Positions 25,201-31,864 of a stretch of 64,000 nt of DNA are shown here, piece after piece. How positions within the stretch are numbered: the stretch's first letter is position 1; every line of letters starts with the position of its first letter. Below the pieces are notes generated by a model, which saw nothing but the letters and a program-made list of their open reading frames with translations, made no database searches and had not been told where the DNA came from. The position numbers and the translations under genes are program-made. The DNA is from Fretibacter rubidus (lineage in GTDB: Bacteria > Pseudomonadota > Alphaproteobacteria > Caulobacterales > Maricaulaceae). The stretch is from assembly GCF_041429785.1 (NCBI RefSeq), contig NZ_CP163423.1, forward strand, positions 620,001 to 684,000, read 5' to 3'.

Positions 25201-25474
25201 GTTCCAAGCCGTAAGCCACGGCGCAGCCTTGCGCGTGCGCCCCAAGCTTATGACCGTCCTGACAGTCATGGCAGGTCTAGCTCCGATTTTTCTAACGGAA
25301 GGCTTAGGCTCAGATGTCATGCGGCGCATCGCTCTGCCCATGCTTGGCGGGATGATTTCGACAACCGTTCTCACCCTCATAGTTATTCCGGCGATCTATT
25401 TCATCTGGGTCGGTCGCCAACTTCCAAAATCTATAAAACCAAACCATGCAACGCTTGAAGGAGAACCCGCATGA
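22280..25474 (+). CDS. cusA: CusA-type Cu(I)/Ag(I) RND efflux pump
   Basis: 1064 residues. The pump expels monovalent copper and silver using the proton gradient. The helix-4 signature GGIAIAIGAMVDASIVMVEN is of the copper/silver class. Three Met in the porter domain align with the copper-site Met of E. coli CusA (573, 623, 672): in YMPTTLPG, LTMIESW and RMDMVSTGI. The N-terminal block LKDMPLDAVPDLTD and EDLVTYPLSTNLLG are typical. This separates it clearly from the czcA of this window, which lacks those Met. Coupled by ATGA at both ends. Confidence 0.94.
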   Translation: MSELHTENLAGNDPSKSAIAKLIAWSVANQLIIIVLAIALAVGGWLSLKDMPLDAVPDLTDTQVIIRTEFPGQSPQIVEDLVTYPLSTNLLGLPKTKDVRGSSMFGTSFVYVIFEDSVDPYWARSRVVEALSRLGSDLPENANPQIGPDATGVGWIYQYALVDKTGQTDLAELRSLQDWFLKLELSGVEGVSEVASVGGFEREYQVLIDPNKLESYDVSIAQLAQSIRAASSEVGGRVLEQGETEYVIRSSGYVKTALDLEQVVVLAKDGTPVILSDVARIVEGPALRRGIVELNGEGETVAGIIVMRDGENALEVIDRVKDKLAELQRGLPDGLEIVTVYDRAPLIEGAVSYLKKKLIEEGLVVALVIFLFLLHFRAAFVAVITLPLGVLGAFIIMSGQGVTANIMSLGGIAIAIGAMVDASIVMVENGVRKLSDLGEKPDEPTRKRVLIEAAQEVGPGLFFSLLIIVVSFLPVFALTGESYRLFSPLAFTKTYAMAFGALLSVTLIPVLMIWLLRGKMRPETANPLNRFFVWIYKPIIWAALKLKWATVLIALIITASVIIPAQKLGTEFMPALYEGELLYMPTTLPGVSSTKMREILGQTNRVIKTVPEVESVFGKAGRADTATDPAPLTMIESWIRLKPKSEWRAGMTADGIVDDLNSRLQMPGLVNSWGYPIKIRMDMVSTGIRTPIGIKVTGDDLTQIEAIAREIEGVVTDIPGTRSAFADRVLGGKYLEITPNRLELARRNIDMGAFQGVIQTALGGMTLAEFVQGRERYNIMLRYERAFRETDADIGNIQIPTPTGAHIPLREVASVAYTEGPPMIRSENARLTGWVFVDIAGRDLGGYVAEAKDIVADAITLPPGYAVEWSGQYEQLQRANERLKIAIPAAIGLIFLLLMLHFGRLDRTLIIMLSLPFGLVGGLWAVYLAGYNLSVAVAVGFIALGGIAVETAVVMLLYIDQQVRTDEPKTRTELFQAVSHGAALRVRPKLMTVLTVMAGLAPIFLTEGLGSDVMRRIALPMLGGMISTTVLTLIVIPAIYFIWVGRQLPKSIKPNHATLEGEPA

Positions 25475-25905
25475 AACATCTAACTCAACTCACATTTACG
25501 GCTTTGGCCGCATTAAGCCTGTCTGCGTGCGGCGGCGGCGAGATGGACCATAGTAAAATGGACGACGCGAAAATGGACCATAGCACAATGGACCATAGTA
25601 AAATGGATCAAATGAAATCCATGGGCGATACAGGTCACACAACGGGCATCATTGTCTCTGTTAGTCCCGATGGAAAAGAAGCGACGATCGACCACCAGGA
25701 AATCGAAGGCGTTGGCATGGGGGCCATGACGATGGGATTTGGTATCACATCTGCCGTTGACCTCTCCGGATTTGCCAAAGACGACAATGTCAGTTTCATG
25801 GTCAAGAAGGGCCGTGATGGAAGCTACCGTATTACGGCGATCTGCAACACAGACACTGATGGCAAAGACTGCCTCGACGCAAAGATGGACCATAGCGGTC
25901 ACTGA
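25471..25905 (+). CDS. cusF: CusF-domain lipoprotein with MDHSKMD repeats and a replaced Trp
   Basis: 144 residues. Lipobox LSAC (Cys20) replaces the usual free periplasmic form, so it is probably membrane-anchored. Residues 25 to 48 hold four or five repeats of the type MDHSKMD, a likely Cu-binding tail, and MDHSGH ends the protein. The CusF fold spans about 55 to 127. Its copper site can be aligned: His75, Met86 and Met88 match His36, Met47 and Met49 of E. coli CusF, but the Trp44 that caps the copper is Met83 here. CusF hands Cu(I) to CusB. It is the last coupled gene of the cus set. Confidence 0.87.
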   Translation: MKHLTQLTFTALAALSLSACGGGEMDHSKMDDAKMDHSTMDHSKMDQMKSMGDTGHTTGIIVSVSPDGKEATIDHQEIEGVGMGAMTMGFGITSAVDLSGFAKDDNVSFMVKKGRDGSYRITAICNTDTDGKDCLDAKMDHSGH

Positions 25906-25908
25906 TAG

Positions 25909-25943
25909 ATTGGGCCTGCGAATTACGTCGCAGGCCCAATTTA
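25909..25943 (+). terminator. Strong hairpin after cusF
   Basis: Perfect 12-bp stem, ATTGGGCCTGCG (25909 to 25920) and CGCAGGCCCAAT (25929 to 25940), with an 8-base loop, 4 bases after the cusF stop. Only TTTA follows, so it may be a partial terminator or a 3-prime stabiliser that lowers expression of the PepSY and acyltransferase genes downstream. Confidence 0.65.
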
Positions 25944-25962
25944 GAGGTCTGGGGAGGGCTTA

Positions 25963-26694
25963 ATGAATAAAGCGATATTAAACCGAAATTTGCGCAAGCT
26001 TCATTTATGGTTCGGCATTGGCATTGGTCTGCAATTAGGGCTGTGGCTCATCTCCGGTCTGTTCATGACCCTTTTTCCAATTGATCAAGTCCGGGGCACG
26101 CATTTACGGGCCGAAATCTCTTCGCCCATTGTCTCGCCCAACCTAGATATTTTAGGCCCGTCAGACATCGTTTCAAAACACGCGCTTCGTCCGCAATCTC
26201 TCACGCTTAAGATACTCAATGATCAGCCCGTTTATATCGTTGCAAGTGAAGAGCAAACGCAAGTCTTTGACGCTAAATCCGGTGTTGTCTGGGAAACCTT
26301 GAATGAGGCGCTAGCCACGCAAATTGCGGTCAGTAACTATGCTGGGCGAAGTACGGAAACTGCAGCCACTTTCTTTCAAGACAAAGCCCCGCGCGAATAT
26401 GGGCGTGAGGGACCAGTTTGGCGGATTGATTTCAAGAAACCGGATGCTGCCAGTTTTTACGTCGATGCCACTACGGCCGAGGTCAAAGCTGTCAGAACAG
26501 GTTTATGGCGGACCTTTGATTTCATGTGGGGCTTGCACATTATGGATTGGAGCAACCGCGAGAACTTTAATTCTTGGTGGATCAAAACGGTTGCATCTCT
26601 TGCAGTCTTTTTCTTCCTAACGGGCTTAGCGCTCGTCGTGCTCAGGCTTCGTAGCGCCTTTAAGCGTCGCCGCAACTCAAAGTCGGGAGCCTGA
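25963..26694 (+). CDS. PepSY-associated membrane protein
   Basis: 243 residues with an N-terminal membrane helix (about 17 to 38, in LHLWFGIGIGLQLGLWLISGL), a periplasmic stretch with two PepSY-like parts (VYIVASEEQTQVFDAKSG; FYVDATTAEVKAVRTGLWR), and a C-terminal helix in the family block MWGLHIMDWSNRENFNSWWI followed by a Lys/Arg-rich end. PepSY-TM proteins are linked to metal reductases and to copper clusters, but no activity is proven. Starts after GGGGAGGG, 57 bases past cusF, with only a 2-base gap to the next gene. Confidence 0.82.
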   Translation: MNKAILNRNLRKLHLWFGIGIGLQLGLWLISGLFMTLFPIDQVRGTHLRAEISSPIVSPNLDILGPSDIVSKHALRPQSLTLKILNDQPVYIVASEEQTQVFDAKSGVVWETLNEALATQIAVSNYAGRSTETAATFFQDKAPREYGREGPVWRIDFKKPDAASFYVDATTAEVKAVRTGLWRTFDFMWGLHIMDWSNRENFNSWWIKTVASLAVFFFLTGLALVVLRLRSAFKRRRNSKSGA

Positions 26695-26696
26695 TC

Positions 26697-27737
26697 ATGG
26701 TCTCAACACTTCCATCGGCACCAAACGATCCTTTATTTGGTCATAATCATTTCACGCCTATTCGGTGGGTTCTCGCAGGCCTTGTTGCCCTTGGTCATTT
26801 TTGGCTCACGACCACGGGCTATGAGCCTTTCAGAATCCACCAATGGACAGGTGGGTATATGGCCGTGAACGGTTTTTTCGTTCTCTCCGGTCTGCTTATT
26901 ATGAAAAGCCTCGCAACACGTAACGATCTAAAATCATATGCCGCCTCTCGGCTTCTTAGAATTTACCCCGCACTGATAGCGATCATGGTTGCCTTCGTTC
27001 TGGTTTTTTCGACTCTCTTTTCAAAACCCGGCGGCCTCGTAAATTTAACATCCCCTGATACTTGGTCTTACGCTTTGCGGGTTTTGCTCATGGGAGATCC
27101 ACAATGGGCTCCCGGAGGCATTTTTGCAGGCAATCTTGAAGAAGACTTCAATGGTCCTCTCTGGACCATCAGATATGAGATGGCCGCATATGTCCTTGCG
27201 GCTTTGGCATTCTTTGTTGGACTGGCGAAACGACTCTGGACGACTGTCCTAATGCTTATGGGCGTGGCCGGGATATACTTTCTAGCTCCGCTTCTATCCG
27301 ACGTTTCAAACCTGCCGGCTTCGATTATGCCGCTATTCAGGCTCTCAACCTGTTTCTTACTGGGTATGACACTCTGGCATTGGCCAGCGGGCCGTAGGCC
27401 GCCTTGGTGGAGTATTGCTGTTATCGCAGTCTTATTCGCTATTTTCGGGGCAGGCTTTCTCGGTGAGCTCTTGGCAACACTGCTACTCACGGGAATTATG
27501 CTGAGGCTAGGCCTGTCTCGCCGTCAATTTAAGCCGCTACTAAAACTCCCGGATTACTCATATGGCATATACATTTGGCACTATCCGATCATCCAAGCCG
27601 TTTTGTTTCTCATACCCGGCTTGGGACCTTTTGAAGTTATGGCAATTTCGACGCCTCTGTTTATTCTCTTTGCGGGCCTGTCATGGCACGTCATTGAGAA
27701 GCCTGCGCTTAGATTAAAGTCTCGCGTCTCTAGGTGA
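26697..27737 (+). CDS. Acyltransferase-3 family membrane protein
   Basis: 346 residues with about ten membrane helices. The N-terminal part has the family marks: the motif R-W-V-L-A near residue 22, then AVNGFFVLSGLLIMKSL and YAASRLLRIYPALI, where the Arg pair lies by the active site. The catalytic His of the first loop is at LVALGHFWL. These enzymes O-acetylate sugars or lipids of the envelope. Location after a PepSY gene in a copper operon is unusual; perhaps it is a passenger of the island. A later block, LPDYSYGIYIWHYPIIQ, is also typical. Confidence 0.82.
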   Translation: MVSTLPSAPNDPLFGHNHFTPIRWVLAGLVALGHFWLTTTGYEPFRIHQWTGGYMAVNGFFVLSGLLIMKSLATRNDLKSYAASRLLRIYPALIAIMVAFVLVFSTLFSKPGGLVNLTSPDTWSYALRVLLMGDPQWAPGGIFAGNLEEDFNGPLWTIRYEMAAYVLAALAFFVGLAKRLWTTVLMLMGVAGIYFLAPLLSDVSNLPASIMPLFRLSTCFLLGMTLWHWPAGRRPPWWSIAVIAVLFAIFGAGFLGELLATLLLTGIMLRLGLSRRQFKPLLKLPDYSYGIYIWHYPIIQAVLFLIPGLGPFEVMAISTPLFILFAGLSWHVIEKPALRLKSRVSR

Positions 27738-28435
27738 GCATAGTATGCTATAGTTTTGTAAGGTAAAATCGTGCCCCAAAATGGGGGTCAAACTGTGCCC
27801 CAAAGACCGTTTGACACCTATCTAAGCAACTGTTATTTATAGCTTATTGTGATTCTTATGAGTCCTGCTTGCGGAGCCATATTTTACCAGAATATTTCAT
27901 GATAAGAACCTTTATAATAAGATATTGAAAAATCACCAGAACTCGTCCGTATTGTTCTGATAATATCCGATATCACCCTCTCGACTTTGACTATTCGACA
28001 CGCACTCACGGCACAAGATTGGTTGAACTCACAGGGCTAAGCGGACATCCTGATTTTTTACATTAGACGATCTTATACCGCTCATCTTTCGACTGCTCAG
28101 GGGGGGGGGGGGCTTAGGAGACGTTAGGCGAAGCCTAAACATCGATCCTATTCGCGCCGGAGGGGGAATCGATTTTAGTCGGAGAAGGTCACGGCAGAGG
28201 CAAGCGGGCATTAGTGAGTGCAAAATCTCGAACATTACCAGTGACCGTTAAGGGCTTGTGATTTCAACTGGTCGCTGGACGTCCGCTGCAAGGATATACC
28301 GTCAAAAATAATGGCACTTTGCACACGCAAAACTGTCTCTAAATCTAACTGAAAATACCGTGCGTAATTATTCTAGAAAACTCGAGCGTTCAGTTGGCTA
28401 TTTCGCCCTAACGCAATCGTTGAATGGAGATTGAT
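27738..28435. other. 700-bp gene-free stretch at the right edge of the metal island
   Basis: No frame on either strand reads as protein. The stretch holds an IS-like end (27771 to 27815), a run of 13 G at 28100 to 28112, and a hairpin TTAGGC-GAA-GCCTAA at 28124 to 28138. The left half is A/T-rich. The change from metal genes to chromosomal genes happens around here, so it may be the scar of the island boundary. Confidence 0.5.
27771..27815. repeat. IS-end-like repeat pair
   Basis: The word GTGCCCCAAA occurs twice (27771 to 27780 and 27795 to 27804) and GTCAAAC (27787 to 27793) is inverted at GTTTGAC (27809 to 27815). Repeated short boxes of this kind are found at the ends of IS21-like and other insertion sequences. 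No transposase gene lies nearby, so this would be a solo end. Confidence 0.4.
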
Positions 28436-28564
28436 ATGTCATCCGAACCTGCATCTAAAAACACCCCTTATTTATCGACCAGCGTGAAAATATCTTTTGC
28501 CCTATTAGCAGGTTGGGTGGCCCTTATGGGAGCTATGGGCGCGATTGCCGTCGCCGCCATATAG
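28436..28564 (+). CDS. Tiny membrane protein A (42 residues)
   Basis: Starts MSSEPASKNTPYLSTSVKIS with GGAG 6 to 9 bases upstream, followed by one hydrophobic segment LLAGWVALMGAMGAIAVAAI that ends at the stop. It is a likely single-pass membrane protein. The segment S-V-K-I-S then LLAGWVALMG is mirrored in the next gene (SAKIS then LLGWIGLMA), which supports both as real. Function unknown. Confidence 0.6.
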   Translation: MSSEPASKNTPYLSTSVKISFALLAGWVALMGAMGAIAVAAI

Positions 28565-28644
28565 ATATTTCCCGCGCGAAGCGGGATCATATTACGCCAA
28601 TTTACCGTTTATCTGACGATTGATAACGTTAAGGAGGCATGATT

Positions 28645-28959
28645 ATGGAGAACGAAACAGCATATGGGCAATCAACAGACGGCCATGACGACCCGTCAAG
28701 CAATGACACTGAAAAAGACATTTTACCGCCAAGTGCTAAAATATCAGGCACGATGTTATTGGGGTGGATTGGGCTTATGGCAATAACGGCCATTATTGCC
28801 GTCGCCATCATGCGATTTGGGTCCTTTAATGACGCTACAAAAATAACTGTATTAGATAAAGACGGCGAGGTTATAGAACAGCCCGCACATAATCTAAAAG
28901 ACAACCGCGCGCAAATCCCGCGTCATTTTATTCATGTGAAAGCATCTTCATTTATCTAA
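28645..28959 (+). CDS. Small membrane protein B (104 residues), related to protein A
   Basis: An acidic N-terminal part (about 1 to 30), a membrane segment (about 35 to 57, in MLLGWIGLMAITAIIAVAIM), and a periplasmic or cytosolic tail with a beta-like repeat TVLDKDGEVIE. I took the ATG at 28645 because AAGGAGG is 7 bases upstream; the ATG at 28639 is only one base from it. The shared segment with protein A suggests a tandem duplication with one copy shortened. No domain recognised. Confidence 0.62.
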   Translation: MENETAYGQSTDGHDDPSSNDTEKDILPPSAKISGTMLLGWIGLMAITAIIAVAIMRFGSFNDATKITVLDKDGEVIEQPAHNLKDNRAQIPRHFIHVKASSFI

Positions 28960-28976
28960 GCTGCTAATTCTGCCGT

Positions 28977-29210
28977 TTATCCCGCCAGGGGTAATTCAAA
29001 ATTTTCATTGGTTGCGACGGACATCGCGTGAAGGCGCCCTCCATTATGGTGTGACGGCGATAGCTTTGGCGCTGCGCGCCATGCAAATATTTTCGCCAAG
29101 GCACTCCCTTTGGTGCAATACCATTTGCGCACAGATGGATCCCAGCGTGCGCCAAGACGTTTAGCCAAGTCGCGGTCGGCATAGGCGACATCTAAATATT
29201 GTTTTGTCAT
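28977..29210 (-). CDS. DUF5710-domain protein under a LexA-type promoter
   Basis: 77 residues. The start at 29210 (GGAG about 8 bases upstream) gives MTKQYLDVAYADRDLAKRLGARWDPSVRKWYC, a DUF5710 motif: the family binds nothing known but occurs in DNA primases, ArdC-like proteins and stand-alone small proteins of mobile elements. The Trp in GARWDP and the WYC segment are the core. The C-terminus is variable and has HHNGGRLHAMS. Its promoter overlaps a perfect SOS box, so a DNA-damage-linked role is likely. Confidence 0.72.
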   Translation of the reverse strand: MTKQYLDVAYADRDLAKRLGARWDPSVRKWYCTKGSALAKIFAWRAAPKLSPSHHNGGRLHAMSVATNENFELPLAG

Positions 29211-29253
29211 AATCGTCTCCGTTCCAAAGGGGGCTTTCTTTAATTGGGATGTG

Positions 29254-29283
29254 GAACATAACAAGAACAAAATATGAGGTCAA
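29254..29283 (-). promoter_or_regulatory. LexA (SOS) box overlapping the promoter of the DUF5710 gene
   Basis: On the minus strand: -35 TTGACC (29283 to 29278), 17-base spacer, -10 TATGTT (29260 to 29255). The sequence GTTCTTGTTATGTTC (29268 to 29254) matches the alphaproteobacterial LexA consensus GTTC-N7-GTTC exactly and covers the -10, as expected for a repressor. No other copy of the box was noticed elsewhere in the window. Confidence 0.78.
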
Positions 29284-29378
29284 CATATTTTTACGGCAAG
29301 AGTGAGGTTGGTTTTTCAAAAGGCGACGGCATTGTTATTAGGGCGTTTCGCCCTATTTAAGATAAAGGAGGCTGTTTC

Positions 29379-30635
29379 ATGCGATTAACCAAAGTTCTAT
29401 TATTACCGGCTGTTACGACGATGATGTTGGCGGCGTGTCAAAACACGACCCCCCAATCTGACGGCGTTAATGACGCGCCCCAAACGGAGCAAAGCTTGCA
29501 TGAGCGCATCTTAACGCTCGACACCCATGTTGATATTCCGCTGGATTATATGACGGCGGTGGACCCTGGGTGGCAGACAGAGGCGCAAGTCGATCTCCCT
29601 AAAATGGTCGAAGGCGGTTTGGACGCCATGTTCCTGATCGTCTATACGCCGCAAACGGAAATTTCAGGGCAGGGGTATAAAGACGCGGCCCGCATTGCAG
29701 AGACGCGCTACCGGGCCATTCAACAACTTATTATCAAATATCCTGACCGCGTCGGCTTGGCCTATACGGCGGCGGACGTGCGCAAAATTGTGGGTGAGGG
29801 GCGAAAGGCGATTCTAATCGGCATGGAAAATGCTTATCCGTTGGGGCCTGACCTTAATAAACTGGACTTATGGGCACGGCGCGGGGTGCGCTATGTCGGT
29901 ATTACCCATATGGGGCATAACCAATTTGGCGATAGCTCTAACCCCAAAGTACAGTGGGACGAGCCAGAGAGTTTGCACGGCGGCTTGACGCCGCTGGGGC
30001 GGCAATTAGTGGCCAAATTAAATGACCTCGGCGTGATGGTCGATGTATCCCACGCGGCCAAATCCACGATGATGGAGGCTGTGGCCCTATCGCGCGTACC
30101 CGTTATCGCGTCCCACAGCGGGGCGATGTCGGTGGCGACATCTGCGCGTAATCTGGATGATGAGCAATTGCGTGCCCTCGCGAATAATGGCGGGGTTGTG
30201 CAGCTGGTTGCACTGGATGCCTATGTCAAAGCGCTTACGCCAGAGCAGGAAGCCTATAAACTGTCCGTTTGGGAGCAGATGGGCTTTGAGAGCGACAAGC
30301 AAATCTTTGGTATGACCCCAGAGCAAAAGGCCGACTATGAAGTCAAGCTGGCACCGATGTATGATTTGGCCCCGCCGGCCTCTGTGGCAGACTTTGTCGA
30401 TCATATTGATCATGTCGTGACCGTGGCGGGTATTGATCATGTCGGCATCGCGTCTGATTTTGACGGCGGCGGCGGTATCGCGGGCTGGGAAGACGCAAGT
30501 AAGACACCAAACGTCACCGCAGAGCTACAACGCCGCGGCTATTCGGAAGACGACATTGCCAAGATATGGGGCGGGAACCTTCTCCGCGTTATGGAAGCGG
30601 TAGAGGACGGCCGCGCGGGGCCGAAACGGCGCTAG
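29379..30635 (+). CDS. Membrane dipeptidase (peptidase M19) lipoprotein
   Basis: 418 residues. Lipobox LAAC (Cys20) anchors it to a membrane. The zinc-binding TIM-barrel signature is present: LDTHVDIPLD near residue 48 (HxD), GMENAYPLG (metal-bridging Glu), VDVSHAAKS, VIASHSG and GIASDFDGGG near the C-terminus. The family hydrolyses dipeptides, including D-residue forms, and some act on beta-lactams. It stands alone; AAGGAGG precedes the ATG. Just before the site is a hairpin AGGGCG-TTT-CGCCCT at 29340 to 29354, which may act on initiation or end an upstream transcript. Confidence 0.92.
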   Translation: MRLTKVLLLPAVTTMMLAACQNTTPQSDGVNDAPQTEQSLHERILTLDTHVDIPLDYMTAVDPGWQTEAQVDLPKMVEGGLDAMFLIVYTPQTEISGQGYKDAARIAETRYRAIQQLIIKYPDRVGLAYTAADVRKIVGEGRKAILIGMENAYPLGPDLNKLDLWARRGVRYVGITHMGHNQFGDSSNPKVQWDEPESLHGGLTPLGRQLVAKLNDLGVMVDVSHAAKSTMMEAVALSRVPVIASHSGAMSVATSARNLDDEQLRALANNGGVVQLVALDAYVKALTPEQEAYKLSVWEQMGFESDKQIFGMTPEQKADYEVKLAPMYDLAPPASVADFVDHIDHVVTVAGIDHVGIASDFDGGGGIAGWEDASKTPNVTAELQRRGYSEDDIAKIWGGNLLRVMEAVEDGRAGPKRR

Positions 30636-30985
30636 GCGCATTGTCTTATCTTGCATCATAATCGCTGCGTGTGAGCGCACCAGATTGACAGTGAAAAAAC
30701 CACACTCTGGCTGTTGACGGGGCGAGAATCCCCGCGTATACGCCGCCTACTTGATGAAGGTGCTGTCTGTGGGTGACCGCAGAAACCTCCTTTAAGAGTG
30801 AAAAAAGTATCAATTGTCACGCTAAGTGGCCCAATGTTTTGGGGCGCAAGGGGTGGTTTTGTTGCAAATGGCCTGTTGTTGACTGTGACTATCACGGCGA
30901 AACGGCGGGGGTATTTGCTTTTTGTGCAGGTAGAAGGCGTTCATCCGACCCAATCCAGGGACGCGAACGCAAATAAAGGTTTAAT
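30636..30985 (+). promoter_or_regulatory. Leader and promoter region of the str operon
   Basis: No gene lies in this 350-base stretch. A good promoter sits at 30714 to 30742: TTGACG, 17-base spacer, TATACG. It would leave a leader of about 235 bases before rpsL. The spacer itself contains GGGG-7-CCCC. An AAAGG site lies 6 to 7 bases before the rpsL start. I see no clear autogenous r-protein binding structure, though the leader is long enough to hold one. Confidence 0.55.
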
Positions 30986-31357
30986 ATGCCAACGATTAAT
31001 CAGCTGATCCGCAAGCCGCGGCAGGACAAGCGCAAGCGTAACAAAGTCCCAGCGCTAGAGGCGTGTCCTCAAAAGCGCGGTGTGTGTACGCGCGTTTATA
31101 CAACAACTCCGAAAAAGCCGAACTCGGCCCTTCGTAAAGTGGCCAAAGTGCGCCTGACGAATGGTTTTGAGGTTCTAAGCTACATACCGGGTGAGGGTCA
31201 CAACCTTCAAGAACACAGTGTTGTTCTTATCCGCGGTGGTCGCGTAAAAGATTTGCCCGGCGTGCGTTATCACGTCCTTCGTGGTGTCTTGGATACTCAA
31301 GGCGTCAAAGACCGTAAACAGCGTCGTTCGAAATACGGCGCCAAGCGTCCGAAATAG
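30986..31357 (+). CDS. rpsL: 30S ribosomal protein S12
   Basis: 123 residues, standard length. S12 lines the decoding centre and sets accuracy; streptomycin resistance maps here. Conserved segments: [12 protein letters not shown] at the start, [16 protein letters not shown] (residues about 37 to 52; Lys43 and the PNSA loop are wild type), [28 protein letters not shown] (Lys88 present). Nothing suggests a streptomycin-resistant allele. It heads the str operon and is followed 12 bases on by rpsG. Confidence 0.97.
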   Translation: MPTINQLIRKPRQDKRKRNKVPALEACPQKRGVCTRVYTTTPKKPNSALRKVAKVRLTNGFEVLSYIPGEGHNLQEHSVVLIRGGRVKDLPGVRYHVLRGVLDTQGVKDRKQRRSKYGAKRPK

Positions 31358-31369
31358 AGGGAATAAGAT

Positions 31370-31840
31370 ATGTCACGTCGTCACCGCGCTGAGAAACGCG
31401 AAATTCTCCCTGATGCCAAGTTTCATGATTTGATTCTGGCTAAGTTCATGAACGCCATCATGCTTGATGGTAAAAAATCTACGGCTGAAAAGATTGTCTA
31501 TGGCGCGCTTGAAATCGTCGAAGACAAGGCGAAAACAGAGCCCGTCCGCGTCTTTCATGACGCGCTGGAAAACATCAAGCCTGCGGTCGAGGTTCGTTCT
31601 CGTCGTGTGGGTGGTGCAACTTATCAGGTCCCTGTTGAGGTTCGCCCTGACCGCCGCCAAGCTTTGGCTATCCGTTGGTTGGTCAACGCGTCACGCGCGC
31701 GCAATGAAAATACAATGCGTGAGCGCCTCGCTGGTGAGTTGCTCGACGCCTCAAACAATCGCGGTTCTGCCGTGAAAAAGCGCGAAGATACGCACCGCAT
31801 GGCCGAAGCCAACCGCGCATTCTCGCATTACCGCTGGTAA
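31370..31840 (+). CDS. rpsG: 30S ribosomal protein S7
   Basis: 156 residues, the normal size. S7 nucleates assembly of the head of the small subunit and contacts E-site tRNA. Typical features are [11 protein letters not shown] at the N-terminus, the helix [21 protein letters not shown], the block [16 protein letters not shown] and the C-terminal SHYRW. In other bacteria S7 represses its own operon by binding the rpsL-rpsG gap; here the gap is only 12 bases, too small for the E. coli-type site. Followed by fusA. Confidence 0.97.
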   Translation: MSRRHRAEKREILPDAKFHDLILAKFMNAIMLDGKKSTAEKIVYGALEIVEDKAKTEPVRVFHDALENIKPAVEVRSRRVGGATYQVPVEVRPDRRQALAIRWLVNASRARNENTMRERLAGELLDASNNRGSAVKKREDTHRMAEANRAFSHYRW

Positions 31841-31864
31841 CCCCGAATTTAATAGAGACCGATC

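Noticed and set aside
28029-28235. Minus-strand frame across the 13-G run
   Set aside because: The Pro run it encodes is made by the G tract, and there is no other support.
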